Origin: Telmatospirillum sp.
Lineage (GTDB): Bacteria; Pseudomonadota; Alphaproteobacteria; Rhodospirillales; Magnetospirillaceae
DNA length: 64,000 nt
Direction: 5' to 3'
Assembly (NCBI GenBank): GCA_009712185.1
Contig: WASQ01000054.1
Location: 1-64,000, forward strand
Under the pieces are notes generated by a model. That model was not told where the DNA came from and ran no database searches. It was given only the letters and a program-made list of their open reading frames with translations. The translations under genes were made by a program, and so were the position numbers. Shown here in pieces: positions 63,889 through 64,000 of the stretch; within the stretch, counting starts at the first letter, position 1, and each line of letters begins with the position of its first letter.

Positions 63889-64000
63889 ATGACGACAGAG
63901 ACGATGTTCGAAATTTTCCTGGTGACGGCTCCGGGGCTGGAGTCCGTCCTGGCCGGCGAAGTCGCCGCCCTCGGTTTCAAAAATCCGGTGACGGTGAAGG
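63889..64000 (+). CDS. rRNA methyltransferase, RlmL/YcbY type, partial
   Basis: Only the first 37 codons are present: MTTETMFEIFLVTAPGLESV then LAGEVAALGFKNPVTV, matching the THUMP-domain N terminus of class I SAM-dependent 23S rRNA methyltransferases. The gene runs past the window end. Confidence 0.7.
   Translation, partial: MTTETMFEIFLVTAPGLESVLAGEVAALGFKNPVTVK

Overview
The window is a GC-rich bacterial chromosome segment. Gene content points to an alphaproteobacterium, most likely of the Rhodospirillales: CobS/CobT aerobic cobaltochelatase beside a DnaJ-like gene and bolA, Coq7 ubiquinone synthesis, the ergothioneine pair egtB-egtD, a Tat-exported Fe-type SOD, and the aroK-aroB / proline-rich exported protein / xerD neighbourhood. 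Species cannot be named from the sequence alone. About 60 protein genes, one tRNA-Leu(CAA), a probable 6S RNA and several small regulatory structures are supported; most of the window is ordinary core chromosome.

Layout. 1-7.3 kb: a reverse-strand translation cluster (thrS, infC, rpmI, rplT, pheS, pheT) with an intrinsic terminator between rplT and pheS and a non-AUG start for infC. 7.4-12.8 kb: a small lipoprotein, two overlapping glycosyltransferases (GT9 heptosyltransferase-like and GT4), an alpha/beta hydrolase, an epimerase and a TPR protein. 12.8-14.7 kb: leuA behind a Leu-rich leader peptide and terminator. 15.3-21.5 kb: phoH-like, lactonase, extensin-like lipoprotein, yjbQ, queC, hldE and a metallophosphatase; hldE and the GT9 gene both belong to heptose-containing LPS core synthesis. 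21.8-24.4 kb: two translationally coupled paralogues that look like degenerate GGDEF-EAL proteins. 24.7-32.6 kb: cobalamin genes (cobV, a cobC-like phosphatase, cobT, cobS) interleaved with accA, the SOD, the 6S RNA candidate, the DnaJ-like gene and bolA. 32.9-44.6 kb: an RHH regulator, a CorC/CNNM-type protein, aroB, aroK, two exported/membrane proteins of unknown role, xerD, gluQ, an esterase, an HNH nuclease, coq7, dsbB and a YqaA-type membrane protein.

44.8-47.8 kb is the only clearly accessory stretch. Downstream of tRNA-Leu lie a broken glucosaminidase gene, an overlapping gene for a small exported protein, a truncated gene joined in frame to an XRE regulator, and a decayed second copy of the exported-protein gene. 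The broken gene has AT-richer codons than its surroundings. The arrangement resembles a wall-hydrolase toxin with a periplasmic immunity partner, but that is inference.

47.9-64 kb: egtB-egtD, rubrerythrin, a chemoreceptor, an EamA transporter, an acyl-CoA ligase, then a compact reverse-strand signalling operon (REC-DUF3369-GGDEF-EAL protein, sensor histidine kinase, orphan DctP-type binding protein). After these come a MYG1-family protein, a 3-methyladenine glycosylase-like protein, a zinc-ribbon protein, a MarR regulator and the start of an rlmL-like methyltransferase. A dispersed REP-like repeat whose core is a TTCGGC/GCCGAA hairpin occurs in at least four intergenic places.
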